The notes under the pieces were generated by a model. It searched no databases, was not told where the DNA came from, and was given only the letters and a program-made list of their open reading frames with translations. Position numbers and translations under genes: made by a program. Below are positions 1-9,289 of a stretch of 64,000 bases of DNA, one piece after another; position 1 is the stretch's first letter; the number at the start of each line of letters is the position of its first letter. The stretch covers positions 3,410,001-3,474,000 of the forward strand of contig NZ_CP162553.1 of assembly GCF_040939785.1 (NCBI RefSeq), given 5' to 3'. The stretch comes from Bradyrhizobium lupini (GTDB lineage: Bacteria; Pseudomonadota; Alphaproteobacteria; Rhizobiales; Xanthobacteraceae).

Positions 1-68
1 ATCAGTCCTGCAAAGCCCTGCATGACGAAGATGGAGCCAAGGTCACCAAGCGAGTAGTCGCCGAACAT
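1..68 (-). CDS. urtB: Urea ABC transporter permease UrtB, N-terminal fragment
   Basis: Only the first 22 codons lie in the window. They start at an ATG at 66-68 and encode a protein beginning MFGDYSLGDLGSIFVMQG, which matches how UrtB permeases usually begin. UrtB is one of the two inner-membrane permeases of the high-affinity urea importer UrtABCDE. The gene follows urtA on the same strand after 148 bases that contain a strong hairpin, so it is probably the second gene of the operon. The call rests on this short N-terminus plus the urtA context. Confidence 0.75.
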   Translation of the reverse strand, partial: MFGDYSLGDLGSIFVMQGFAGL

Positions 69-92
69 CGATGTCCTCCGTCGGGAAAGGGT

Positions 93-122
93 CCCGCGTC
101 GCGAGCAGGTTCGCGACGCGGG
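93..122 (-). promoter_or_regulatory. Strong hairpin in the urtA-urtB gap
   Basis: Twelve bases at 93-104 (CCCGCGTCGCGA) pair perfectly with 111-122 around a six-base loop. On the transcribed strand no U-run follows, so it is not a textbook terminator. Stable hairpins after a binding-protein gene often protect the upstream mRNA or thin out read-through, which would give more UrtA than UrtB. That role is inferred. Confidence 0.5.
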
Positions 123-216
123 GGTCTTGGGCGTAGACTTGCGATCCACGCCAGGGAGAGGTTTTGCCTGAGAGGGAAACGGCGACGAACGCCGTGACTT
201 ACTGATAGCTCTCGTC

Positions 217-1476
217 TTACTGGTAGCCCTTGGGGAACGGATCCGGCTCGACCAGATCGGCGGTCTCGTAGATCAGTTCGAACTGGCCATCGAGCTTGGC
301 GCGTCCCACCCGGGTCTTCGACCAGAGGTGATGATTTTCGTGGATGCGCACATAGCCTTCCGGAGCGCCCTTGAACTCGATGCCCGGCGACGCCGCCGCG
401 ATCTTGTCGATGTCGAAGGAGCCCGCCTTCTCCACCGTCAACTTCCACAGCCACGGGCCGAGATAGGCAGCCTGGGTGACGTCTCCGATCACGGTCTTCT
501 CGCCCCACATCTTCTTGAACGCCGGAACGAAGGTCTTGTTGTTCGGATTGTCGAGCGACTGGAAGTACTTCATGCAGGCATAGGCGCCCGCGATGTTCTC
601 GCCGCCAATGCCGTCGATCTCGTCTTCGGTCACCGAGATCGTGAGCAGCGCCTGCTTGGAGAGGTCGATGCCGGCCGCCTTGAGCTGCTTGTAGAACGCG
701 ACGTTCGAACCGCCGACGACGTCGGTGAAGATCACGTCGGGCTTGGTCAGCTTGATCTTGTTGATGACCGAATTGAACTGCGTATTGCCGAGCGGATAAT
801 ACTCTTCGCCGACCACCTTGCCCTTCAGCACGTTCTCGACATGCTTGCGCGCAATCTTGTTCGAGGTGCGCGGCCAGATGTAGTCGGAGCCGATGAAGAA
901 GAACGACTTGGCGCCCTTCTCCTTGGCGATCCAGTTCAGGCCGGCGAGGATCTGCTGAGTGGCTTCCTGACCTGTGTAGATCACGTTCTTGGACTGCTCG
1001 AGACCTTCGTAGAAGGTCGGGTAATAGAGCATGCCGTTGTACTGCTCCATGACGGGCAGCACGGCCTTGCGGGACGCCGAGGTCCAGCAGCCCATGATCG
1101 CCGCGACCTTGTCGTTGACCAGCAGCTTCTTGGCCTTCTCGGCAAAGGTCGGCCAGTCGCTGGCGCCGTCTTCCTGGATGAACTTGATCTTGCGACCGAG
1201 CACGCCGCCCATGGCATTGATCTGCTCGATGGCAAGCTTTTCGGCTTCGATCGAGCCGGTCTCGGAGATGGCCATGGTGCCGGTCGCCGAATGCAGGATG
1301 CCGACCGTCACCTCGGTGTCGGTGACCGCGAGACCCGTGGTGTTGACTGCCGAGGTCGCTGGGGCCTGCGCAAAAGATGCTCGCGGTAGCATGGTGATGG
1401 CCGGCACGGCCGCCATTCCCATCAATAATTTGCGCCGGAGCGGCGATAACAGGCCCTTGTTCGCTTCGTCTGACAT
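217..1476 (-). CDS. urtA: Urea ABC transporter substrate-binding protein UrtA
   Basis: This 420-residue protein is a periplasmic ligand-binding subunit of the branched-chain amino acid/urea family. It has an N-terminal signal with a twin-arginine-like stretch (LRRKLLMG) ending near ASFAQA. The mature part has the UrtA features VGILHSATGTMAISE and YYPTFYEGLEQSKN. It would deliver urea to UrtBC. The start at 1476 is preferred over longer frames because the signal peptide begins there and a G-rich stretch lies just upstream. The gene is divergent from the transporter-kinase gene at 1651, and urtB follows on the same strand. Amide- or nucleoside-binding relatives exist, but the sequence fits UrtA best. 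Confidence 0.92.
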   Translation of the reverse strand: MSDEANKGLLSPLRRKLLMGMAAVPAITMLPRASFAQAPATSAVNTTGLAVTDTEVTVGILHSATGTMAISETGSIEAEKLAIEQINAMGGVLGRKIKFIQEDGASDWPTFAEKAKKLLVNDKVAAIMGCWTSASRKAVLPVMEQYNGMLYYPTFYEGLEQSKNVIYTGQEATQQILAGLNWIAKEKGAKSFFFIGSDYIWPRTSNKIARKHVENVLKGKVVGEEYYPLGNTQFNSVINKIKLTKPDVIFTDVVGGSNVAFYKQLKAAGIDLSKQALLTISVTEDEIDGIGGENIAGAYACMKYFQSLDNPNNKTFVPAFKKMWGEKTVIGDVTQAAYLGPWLWKLTVEKAGSFDIDKIAAASPGIEFKGAPEGYVRIHENHHLWSKTRVGRAKLDGQFELIYETADLVEPDPFPKGYQ

Positions 1477-1547
1477 GAGCACCCCACTGTTGTTCGAGGA
1501 CACGCGATTGGTGCCGTGAGGATGGCTCGAATTTGTGCACTGCAAGC

Positions 1548-1565
1548 ATACGCAAGATCGCGTAT
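1548..1565. promoter_or_regulatory. Candidate operator between urtA and the transporter-kinase gene
   Basis: The divergent intergenic region holds the inverted repeat ATACGC-N6-GCGTAT, extended by one further matching base pair after a mismatch. It lies about 70 bases upstream of urtA and 85 upstream of the GTG at 1651. A dyad of this size suits a dimeric regulator, and the LuxR-type response regulator at 5007 is the obvious local candidate. Binding is inferred only. Confidence 0.4.
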
Positions 1566-1650
1566 ACTGCACCGCAAAATGACGACGTAGGCTTTTGGTA
1601 CGGATTTTGCGAGGGGGTCCGGCGCGTTCGGGAGTAGGAGTGGGGCTGAA

Positions 1651-4600
1651 GTGGCAGGGCGGCAGCGAATAGATCGCGTCAGGCGCCAGTACAACCAATG
1701 GGTCGCCAACCAGACGCTGGAAGACTACGCGCTGCGCTTCACCGCCAAGAGCGCGCGCCGGTGGTCCGCTGCCCGCGTCGCCAACACTGCCCTGGGCGCC
1801 ATCTCCTTTCTCGCGCTTGAGGCGATCGGCGGCACCATCACCCTGAATTATGGGGTTACCAACGCCACCGCCGCGATCCTCGTCGTCTCCATCATCATCT
1901 TCTGCTGCGGCGTCCCGATTGCCTATTATGCCGCCAAATGCGGCATCGACATTGACCTGCTCACCCGCGGCGCCGGCTTCGGTTATATCGGCTCGACCGT
2001 CACGTCGCTGATCTACGCCTCCTTCACCTTCATCTTCTTCGCGATCGAAGCGGTGATCCTGGCCACGGCGCTCGAGATGTGCTTCGGCATTCCGCGCCCG
2101 ATCGGCTATCTCATCAGCGCGGTCGCGATTATCCCGCTTGTCACCTACGGCATCACGCTGATCAGCCGCTTCCAGCTCTGGACGCAGCCGATCTGGATCA
2201 TCCTGCACATCCTGCCCTTTGCCGCCATCGCCTGGGCCAACCCTTACTCGTTCACGGAGTGGCGCAAATTCGCCGGCGAGCACGGCGACCCCAGCGGACA
2301 TTTCGATCTGCTGCTGTTCGGCGTAGCATCCTCCGTGGTGTTTTCGCTGGTGGCTCAGATCGGCGAGCAGGTCGACTTCCTCAGGTTTCTGCCGCGCGAC
2401 CGCCGCACCTCGCGAACGTCGTGGTGGGCCGCCCTGCTGATCGCGGGGCCCGGCTGGATCATCTTCGGCGCGCTGAAATTGCTGCTGGGCTCGTTTCTCG
2501 CCTTCTTCGCGCTGAGCCACGGCCTCTCCAGCGAGCTGGCGGCCGAGCCTGCGCACATGTATCTCGAGGCGTTTCGCTACGTGTTGTCGCAGCCGGACAT
2601 GGCTCTGGCACTCACCGGCGCGTTCGTGATCCTGTCGCAGCTCAAGATCAACGTCACCAACGCCTATGCAGGCTCGATCGCCTGGTCGAACTTCTTCTCG
2701 CGTCTCACTCATAGCCATCCGGGCCGGGTCGTCTGGCTGGTGTTCAACGTGATGGTGGCCTTGCTGCTGATGGAGATCGGCGTCTACAAGGCGCTGGAGC
2801 AGACGCTCGCGCTCTACTCCAATGTCGCGATCGCCTGGGTCGGTGCGCTGGTCTCTGATCTCGTGGTCAACAAGCCCCTCGGCCTGCGCCCGCCGCAGAT
2901 GGAGTTCAAGCGCGCCCATCTCTACGACATCAACCCGGTCGGCGTCGGCGCGATGACGATCGCGACCATCGTCTCGATCGCGGCATTCTACGGCCTGTTC
3001 GGCTCGACCATGAAAGCGCTCGCGGCCTTCGTCGCGCTGACGGTCGCCTTCGTCACCGCGCCCGTCATCGCCTGGCTCACCGACGGAAAATATTACATCG
3101 CGCGCAAGCCGAAGAGGAGTTGGGCCAACATCAGAATCGATCCAGTGCTGCATCTGCGAGCACCATTTCGAGCCGGAGGACATGACCTCCTGTCCTGCCT
3201 ATGCCGGCCCGATCTGCTCGCTATGCTGCTCGCTCGATGCGCGCTGCCACGATTTGTGCAAACCGCATGCGCGCGCGCAGGTGCAGTTCGCCGACGCACT
3301 CGCCAGGATCTTGCCGCAGGCCATCTATCAGCGAATCAATTCGCAGTTTGGCCACTACATCGGTGTGTTCGTGGTCTCCGCGGGCCTCGTCGCGCTGGTG
3401 CTGGGGCTGATCTACCTCCAGTCCTCGGTCAGCGTGCCCGGCGAGAACATGCTCGTCTCCAACGTGCTCTGGAAGGTGTTCTTCTCGCTCAGCATCATCA
3501 TCGGCGTCGTGGCCTGGCTGTTCGTGCTGGCGCAGCAGAGCCGACGGGCCGCCGAGGCCGAGACCCGACGCCAGACCACGCTGCTGATTCAGGAGATCGA
3601 CGCCCACAAGCGCACCGATGCCGAGCTCCAGCGCGCCAAGGAAATCGCAGAATCCGCCAACCTCGCCAAGAGCCGCTACGTGGTGGGCCTGAGCCACGAG
3701 CTGCGCTCGCCGCTGAATGCGATCAGCGGCTATGCCCAACTCCTGGAGCAGGACACCACGCTCAACACCAAGCCGCGCGACCAGGTCCGCGTCGTCCGCC
3801 GCAGCGCCGATCACCTCTCCGGCCTGATCGACGGCATTCTGGACATCTCCAAGATCGAGGCGGGGCGGCTGTACCTGTCGCGCGACGAGGTGCGCCTGAC
3901 CGAATTCCTCGACCAGCTCGTCGGCATGTTCCGCCTTCAGGCCGCGGCCAAGAGCATCGACTTCGTGTTCAGGCGGCCGGCGCATTTGCCGGTCGTGGTC
4001 TATGCCGACGAGAAGCGGCTGCGCCAGGTGCTGATCAATCTGCTGTCCAACGCGATCAAATTCACCCAGGTCGGCAGTGTGCAGTTCGTGGTGCACTATC
4101 GCAGCCCGGTCGCGGAGTTCGAGGTGATCGACACCGGCCCCGGCATCCAGGGCGACGATCTCGAACGCATCTTCGCACCTTTCGAACGTGGCGCGTTCGG
4201 TGTCTCGCAGCCGCAGACCGGCACGGGGCTGGGCCTCACCATCAGCCGGTTGCTCGCCGGCGTCATGGGCGGCGACATCAAGGTCTTGAGCACGGTCGGC
4301 AGCGGCAGCACGTTCAAGGTCAAGATGCTGCTATCCGAAGTCACCAATCCGCAGCGCATTGCGCCGGTGGAGGCCCCGATCTCGGGCTATCACGGCGCGC
4401 GCAAGACCATCCTCATCACCGACGACGATCCCGTGCATCGCGACCTCCTGCGCGAGGTGTTGACCCCACTCGGCTTCATCCTGCTCAGCGCGCCCGACGG
4501 GCCTGGCTGCCTGGCGCTAGCCCAGCACTGCCGGCCTGATCTGTTCCTGCTCGATATCTCCATGCCTGGCATGGACGGCTGGACGGTGGCGGAGACGCTG

Positions 4601-5023
4601 CGCGCCAGCGGCCACCATCAGGCGCGCATCCTGATGGTGTCTGCCAGCGCGCTCGAGGCGCACGGCACACCGCTGGCACAGCCTTTCCACGACGGCTACC
4701 TGATGAAGCCGATCGATATTCCCAGGCTTTTGGAAAGTATCCGCCAGCTTCTCAAGGTCGAATGGCAACACGGCTCGGAGGAGATCGCGGTGCCGCTGTG
4801 GCGGCCGGAGAGCGGCTCGCGGCCGCCCGTACGACACATCGAGGCTCTGATCGGGCTCGGTCAGATCGGCTACGTCAAGGCTATCCAGTTGAAGCTGGAC
4901 GAGATCGGCAGTGAGCACCCTGAACATGCCGACTTCGTCGCGGAAATGCGGTCGCTGATCGACCGCTTCGATCTCGGCCAGTACATGGCCACATTGAAGA
5001 CGTTGCATGCGTATGAGCACTGA
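1651..5023 (+). pseudogene. NCS1-permease/hybrid histidine kinase fusion, frameshifted
   Basis: With one surplus base removed (one A of the AA at 3135-3136) the gene encodes about 1123 residues. Residues 1-495 are a multi-span permease resembling the NCS1 (purine/cytosine/allantoin) family. Next comes a nine-cysteine stretch (about 3149-3270), then two transmembrane segments. The kinase part has a HisKA site (SHELRS, His near 681), an ATPase domain (NLLSNAIKF, DTGPGI, GTGLGL) and a C-terminal receiver (LLDISMPGMDG). It is probably a sensor kinase that uses its transporter domain to detect a substrate. The start is GTG with GGAG upstream. The response regulator overlaps its end and urtA is divergent, suggesting a urea or related nitrogen signal. 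As written, the kinase half is out of frame. Confidence 0.8.
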
Positions 5024-5935
5024 GTCGAAAAAGCGCGACGTCGCGCTCGTTGTCGACGACTCCCCGGAGACGCTGCGGCTGCTCACCGACGCGCTCGACA
5101 GCGCCGGGATGACGGTGATGGTGGCGCTCGATGGCGCGGCCGCGATGCGTATCGTCGACCAAATCACGCCCGACATCGTGCTGCTCGACGCTGTGATGCC
5201 GGGCATGGACGGGTTCGAGACCTGCCGCCGCCTCAAGCGCGATGCGGGCCTTGCCAATGTCCCGGTGATATTCATGACGGGGCTCGCCGAGACCGAGCAC
5301 ATCGTGCGCGGGCTGGAGGCCGGCGGCGTCGACTACGTGACCAAGCCGATCGTGATCGAGGAGATGCTGGCGCGGATCCGCGTTCATCTCGGCAATGCGC
5401 GGCTGACGCAAAGCGCACGCGCCGCGCTCGATGTCTCCGGCCGATTCCTGTTCGCGGTCAACCGCCAGGGCAAATTGTTGTGGGCGACCCCGCAGGCGCA
5501 GAAGCTGCTGGCGGACCACCACGGCGCGCAGGCCGACGACGATTTCGTCCTGCCGGTATCATTGCTGCAATGGCTGGAGCAGGCGAAGGGCAAGGGCAGC
5601 TCGAAGTCGCAGGCGGCTTCCTTGCCCGACAATCCTCAGCTCCGATTGTACTACATGGGCGAGACCGCTCCGAACGAGTTCCTGCTGCGGCTTTCTAGGA
5701 GTCCGGCACCGCGCCGCCACCCGAATTCACCAGCGAGCTTGGCCTCACCACCCGCGAAGGCGAGGTGCTGGCCTGGCTCAGCAAGGGCAAGACCAACCGC
5801 GACATCGCGCAGATCTTGGGCTTGAGCCCGCGCACGGTCGACAAGCATCTCGAGCAGATCTACTCCAAGCTTGGGGTCGAGAACCGGACTGCGGCTGCGG
5901 CGATTGCAACGAATGCGACCAGAAGGAATTCCTGA
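5007..5935 (+). pseudogene. Response regulator, receiver plus LuxR-type HTH, frameshifted
   Basis: The frame opens with a receiver domain (acidic pocket DD near residues 17-18, phosphoacceptor Asp61 in LLDAVMPGMDG, Lys113) and a middle section. One base is missing near 5694-5699. After that point, in the neighbouring frame, the sequence continues with a complete LuxR/NarL helix-turn-helix (LTTREGEVLAWLSKGKTN, then LSPRTVDKHL) up to the stop at 5933-5935. The restored protein is about 309 residues. The start overlaps the kinase stop, so the two are translationally coupled partners. A second ATG at 5013 is equally possible. As written, the DNA-binding domain would be lost. Confidence 0.82.
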
Positions 5936-5947
5936 CGCCTCCACCGC

Positions 5948-6087
5948 CGTCGTCCTGGACAAGCGCAGCGAAGCGGAGCGCCGATCCAGGACCCATTATC
6001 ACAGGTGGTTTGGCGAAGACTCTTGATGACAAGCTCGCGCCGCAACTTCCCCATGGGTAATGGGTCCTGGCTTACGCCAGGACGACG
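5948..6087. repeat. Palindromic repeat, family A
   Basis: This long interrupted inverted repeat begins CGTCGTCCTGGAC and ends with its near complement. It contains GATCCAGGACCCATTA and a matching ATGGGTCCTGG. It fills the gap between the convergent response regulator and monooxygenase genes. A close relative lies at 57525-57676. Elements like this are dispersed in many Bradyrhizobium intergenic regions, and here it could also end transcription from both sides. Confidence 0.7.
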
Positions 6088-6116
6088 GAGAAGTTTGTAG
6101 CGCCGCCTGCCTCTCC

Positions 6117-7619
6117 TCACCCGTACACAAACTCCCCGCCTTCCAGATCCGTCTTCGGGATCTCGTCCTTTTCGGTCCAGTAATCCTGGCTGTGCTGCCA
6201 TTCCGGCTTGTCGCCGCGCTTGGGCAGCAGGTCCATGTTGCGCATCATGTAGCCGGGGTTGAAGTTTTCCGGATCGATCCAGGGCAGGATCGGCATGTTG
6301 TGGTCTTCGGCCCGCAACTTCACCTCGACCTTTTTCCTGCCTTTGGCCTTCATGTGGCCGAGCAGGCGGCAGACGAAGTCGGCCACGAGGTCGACGCGCA
6401 GCGTCCAGCTGGCGCGGAAATAGCCGAACACCCAGACCATGTTCGGCACGCCCGTGAACATCATGCCGCGATAGGTGACGGTGTCGCCGAAGGCGAGCGG
6501 CTTGCCGTCGACCTCGAAGGCGATGTCGCCGAGCGCCGCGAGATTGAAGCCGGTTGCGGTGACGATGACGTCGGCCTCGAGCAGCTTGCCGGATTTGAGC
6601 TGGATGCCGTTCTCGACGAAACATTCGATCTCGTCGGTGACGACGGACGCCTTGCCGCTGGCGATCCCCTTGAACAGATCGGCATCGGGAACGAAGGCGA
6701 TGCGCTGCCGCCACGGCCGGTAGCTCGGCGTGAAATGGGTGTCAACATCGTACTCCGGACCGAGCACTGCGCTGATCTGGCCGATCAGCTCTTGCTTCAC
6801 CTGCTCGGGCTTGGAGATGCACAGTTTCGTGAAGGCGTCCTGCTCGAACAGGATCTTGCGGCGGACGATCTCGTGGATCCAGGCCTCGTCAACCTGCAGC
6901 CGGCGCAGCTCCTCCGCGATCTCGATGGCGTTGCGGCCGAGACGGAAATAGGTCGGCGACCGCTGCAGCATCGTGACATGCGCGCATTTGTCGGCGATGT
7001 TCGGCACCAGCGTCGCCGCCGTCGCGCCGGAGCCGATCACGACGACCTTCTTGTTCGCGAGCTCGATGTCATCAGGCCATGTCTGTGGATGAACGATGCG
7101 GCCCTTGAAGCGATCCGTACCCTTCCATTCCGGCGTATAGCCTTCCGAATGGCGGTAATAGCCCTGGCACATCCAGAGGAAGTTCGCCGTGAAGGTTTTC
7201 GCTTCGCCAGTGTCGGTCGTCACCGCCTCGATGGTCCAGAGGTTTTGCTCGCTCGACCAGCTCGCCGAATTGATCTTGTGCTTGTAGCGGATATGCCGCG
7301 CGATGTCGTTTTCGTCAATCACCTCGTTCATGTAGGCGAGGATTTCCTCGGCAGTCGCGATCGGTGGCCCGACCCAGGGCTTGAAGCTATACCCGAAGGT
7401 GTGGAGATCGCTGTCGGAGCGGATGCCGGGATAGCGATGCGTGGTCCACGTGCCGCCGAACGTCGCCTGCGTTTCCAGGATGACGAAGCTCGCACCCGGA
7501 AGCTGCTTGGTCATGTGATAGGCGCTGCCGATGCCCGAGATGCCGGCGCCGACGATCAGCACGTCGAAATGTTCAGAAGCCTGTTTGGCCGTGGCGTGAC
7601 TGCGAACAGCGACATTCAT
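6117..7619 (-). CDS. Flavin-containing (Baeyer-Villiger type) monooxygenase
   Basis: A 500-residue soluble oxygenase. The FAD site GAGISG lies at residues 24-29 and a second dinucleotide (NADPH) site, GSGATA, near 196. Between them the Baeyer-Villiger fingerprint F-x-G-x3-H-x3-W-P is complete at residues 171-182 (FKGRIVHPQTWP). Such enzymes insert oxygen next to ketones to form esters or lactones using NADPH and O2. The substrate cannot be read from the sequence. The ATG at 7619 is chosen because the FAD fold begins soon after; longer frames add a low-complexity basic leader. It stands alone, convergent with the response regulator. Confidence 0.87.
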   Translation of the reverse strand: MNVAVRSHATAKQASEHFDVLIVGAGISGIGSAYHMTKQLPGASFVILETQATFGGTWTTHRYPGIRSDSDLHTFGYSFKPWVGPPIATAEEILAYMNEVIDENDIARHIRYKHKINSASWSSEQNLWTIEAVTTDTGEAKTFTANFLWMCQGYYRHSEGYTPEWKGTDRFKGRIVHPQTWPDDIELANKKVVVIGSGATAATLVPNIADKCAHVTMLQRSPTYFRLGRNAIEIAEELRRLQVDEAWIHEIVRRKILFEQDAFTKLCISKPEQVKQELIGQISAVLGPEYDVDTHFTPSYRPWRQRIAFVPDADLFKGIASGKASVVTDEIECFVENGIQLKSGKLLEADVIVTATGFNLAALGDIAFEVDGKPLAFGDTVTYRGMMFTGVPNMVWVFGYFRASWTLRVDLVADFVCRLLGHMKAKGRKKVEVKLRAEDHNMPILPWIDPENFNPGYMMRNMDLLPKRGDKPEWQHSQDYWTEKDEIPKTDLEGGEFVYG

Positions 7620-7742
7620 TGTTGCTTCTATGCCTTGCTTGTTTTTGGCCGCCCTTGGTTGGGCGGCGCGTTTCCTCCGCGACGGACATGGTCGCCCATC
7701 GCGCTTCCGCTTCAAGATGACATAGATCGGGTCGCGGTCAAA

Positions 7743-8501
7743 TCACAGCGCCGCACCCCAGCTCCGCGCGGTCTGCAAGATCCAGTCGCGATAGAGCGTG
7801 AGCGGCGTAACACCGGTCAGCCCGCCGCAGCCGGCGGCTCCGTTCGGCCCCGTGGACCAGCTGATGACGCCGACGAGCACGGATCCGGTCGGCTTGTCCT
7901 CGAACACGGGACCGCCGGAATCGCCGGTGCAGGCGCCAATTCCGTCGCGAACACCGTTGGTTACGGGGTCGACCAGCCGGATCTGGAGCGTGCCGGGCTG
8001 ACCCGTCGCGACGAGGCCGGCAACACGCGTCGCGCCGCCACTCTTGCCCTCGCCACGCACGGTGACGCCGATACCGGCGATGACGAAGCGGCTGCCGACT
8101 TGGATCGGAATATTCGGCGCGCCGACGGGCACCGTCGATTTTCCCTTGAGTGGAATTTCCAGCTGCAGCAGCGCCACGTCGGCGGTAGCGCGATGCGCTT
8201 GCATTGCCTGCATGTTGAAATTCGGATGGATCGCGACGGTGCGGACATTCAGCAGTTGCGGCTGCCCGTCGGTGCCGCGATCGACGATCTTGTAGTCCGC
8301 GCCGGGTTGCACGCAGTGGGCGACGGTAAGCACCAGCTTTGGCGCAACGAGGGTGCCGGTACAGAAATTGCCGCGCGAGCCGACGATCGTGACGACGGCG
8401 CGCGCGACGCCATCGGCCTGGGGCGTGCCGCCACCAACGATGGCATAAGCGGGCGTGGCGAGCGGCAGCGCGGTCGCAATGAGGGTTACGAGCTTCTTCA
8501 T
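7743..8501 (-). CDS. Secreted trypsin-like serine protease (S1 family)
   Basis: The 252-residue product starts with a typical Sec signal peptide (MKKLVTLIATALPLATPAYA). The mature chain begins IVGGG, as in trypsin-like zymogens after processing. All three catalytic residues are present: His62 in LTVAHC, Asp108 in TADVALLQ and Ser195 in GDSGGP. It is therefore predicted to be an active periplasmic or secreted endopeptidase. The start at 8501 is selected because the signal peptide begins there; a longer frame upstream would bury it. No inhibitor or partner gene is adjacent. Confidence 0.88.
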   Translation of the reverse strand: MKKLVTLIATALPLATPAYAIVGGGTPQADGVARAVVTIVGSRGNFCTGTLVAPKLVLTVAHCVQPGADYKIVDRGTDGQPQLLNVRTVAIHPNFNMQAMQAHRATADVALLQLEIPLKGKSTVPVGAPNIPIQVGSRFVIAGIGVTVRGEGKSGGATRVAGLVATGQPGTLQIRLVDPVTNGVRDGIGACTGDSGGPVFEDKPTGSVLVGVISWSTGPNGAAGCGGLTGVTPLTLYRDWILQTARSWGAAL

Positions 8502-8612
8502 GGGAACACGCTTTGGTGTTGGCGTCGGTGACAGCATTAGGATGGCTTCGGACTGGCCCTTGCCGATAGCGCATGCTAGCGCTCTTGGAAAGGAATTGAC
8601 GAGGGCGGGATC

Positions 8613-9248
8613 TTGACGATCGAGGCTGTGATCTTTGATTTTGGTGGCGTGCTGACGAGTTCGCCGTTTGAAGCGTTCACGCGATTCGAGACAGAGCGTG
8701 GCCTGCCCATCGACATCATCCGGCGCACCAATGCCGCCAATCATCTGGAAAATGCCTGGGCCAAGTTCGAGCGCGCCGAGGTCGATATCGACACGTTCGA
8801 CAGACTGTTCGCGACGGAATCGCTGGCGCTCGGCGCGGAGGTGCGCGGCCGCGACGTGCTGCCGCTGCTTCAGGGCGATCTGCGCCCCGAGATGGTCGAA
8901 GCGTTGAAGCGCATCAAGGCGCAATTCAAGACCGGCTGCATTACCAACAATCTGCCGGCCAATGCGATCGGCAGCATGACCGGGCGCTCACTCTATGTCG
9001 CCGAGGTGATGGTGCTGTTCGACCATGTCATCGAGTCCGCCAAAATCGGCCTGCGCAAGCCCGACCCGCGCATCTATCAGCTGATGGTCGAAACGCTGAA
9101 GGTCGATCCGAAGAATTGCGTCTATCTCGACGATCTCGGCGTCAATCTGAAGCCGGCACGCGAGATGGGCATGACGACGATCAAGGTCACCAGCGGCGCC
9201 CAGGCGATCGCCGGGCTCGAGGCCGCGACGGGATTGAAGCTGAGCTAG
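8613..9248 (+). CDS. HAD-superfamily hydrolase-like protein
   Basis: A 211-residue cytoplasmic protein of the haloacid-dehalogenase superfamily. Motif 1 is FDFGGVLT, with the nucleophilic Asp but Gly instead of the usual second Asp. Motif 2 is CITNN, the Lys motif is GLRKPDP, and motif 4 is YLDDLGVNL. The Gly substitution and an alpha-helical cap resemble the ACAD10/epoxide-hydrolase N-terminal HAD group more than classical phosphatases. The start is TTG at 8613. Substrate unknown. Convergent with mtnA. Confidence 0.75.
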   Translation: MTIEAVIFDFGGVLTSSPFEAFTRFETERGLPIDIIRRTNAANHLENAWAKFERAEVDIDTFDRLFATESLALGAEVRGRDVLPLLQGDLRPEMVEALKRIKAQFKTGCITNNLPANAIGSMTGRSLYVAEVMVLFDHVIESAKIGLRKPDPRIYQLMVETLKVDPKNCVYLDDLGVNLKPAREMGMTTIKVTSGAQAIAGLEAATGLKLS

Positions 9249-9289
9249 AGCGTCATTCTCCGTCATTGCGAGCTATCGCCGAGCCAGAA

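Noticed and set aside
1481..1640. Possible sigma-54 promoter for urtA
   Set aside because: A TTGCA box is present, but the paired GG of the -24 element is missing at the right distance.
3121..3165. Programmed ribosomal frameshift in the transporter-kinase gene
   Set aside because: No slippery heptamer or downstream stimulatory structure is evident, and similar breaks occur in unrelated genes nearby.
6060..8531. An 823-codon open frame opposite the monooxygenase and protease genes
   Set aside because: Antisense shadow; both real genes on the other strand have complete catalytic motifs.
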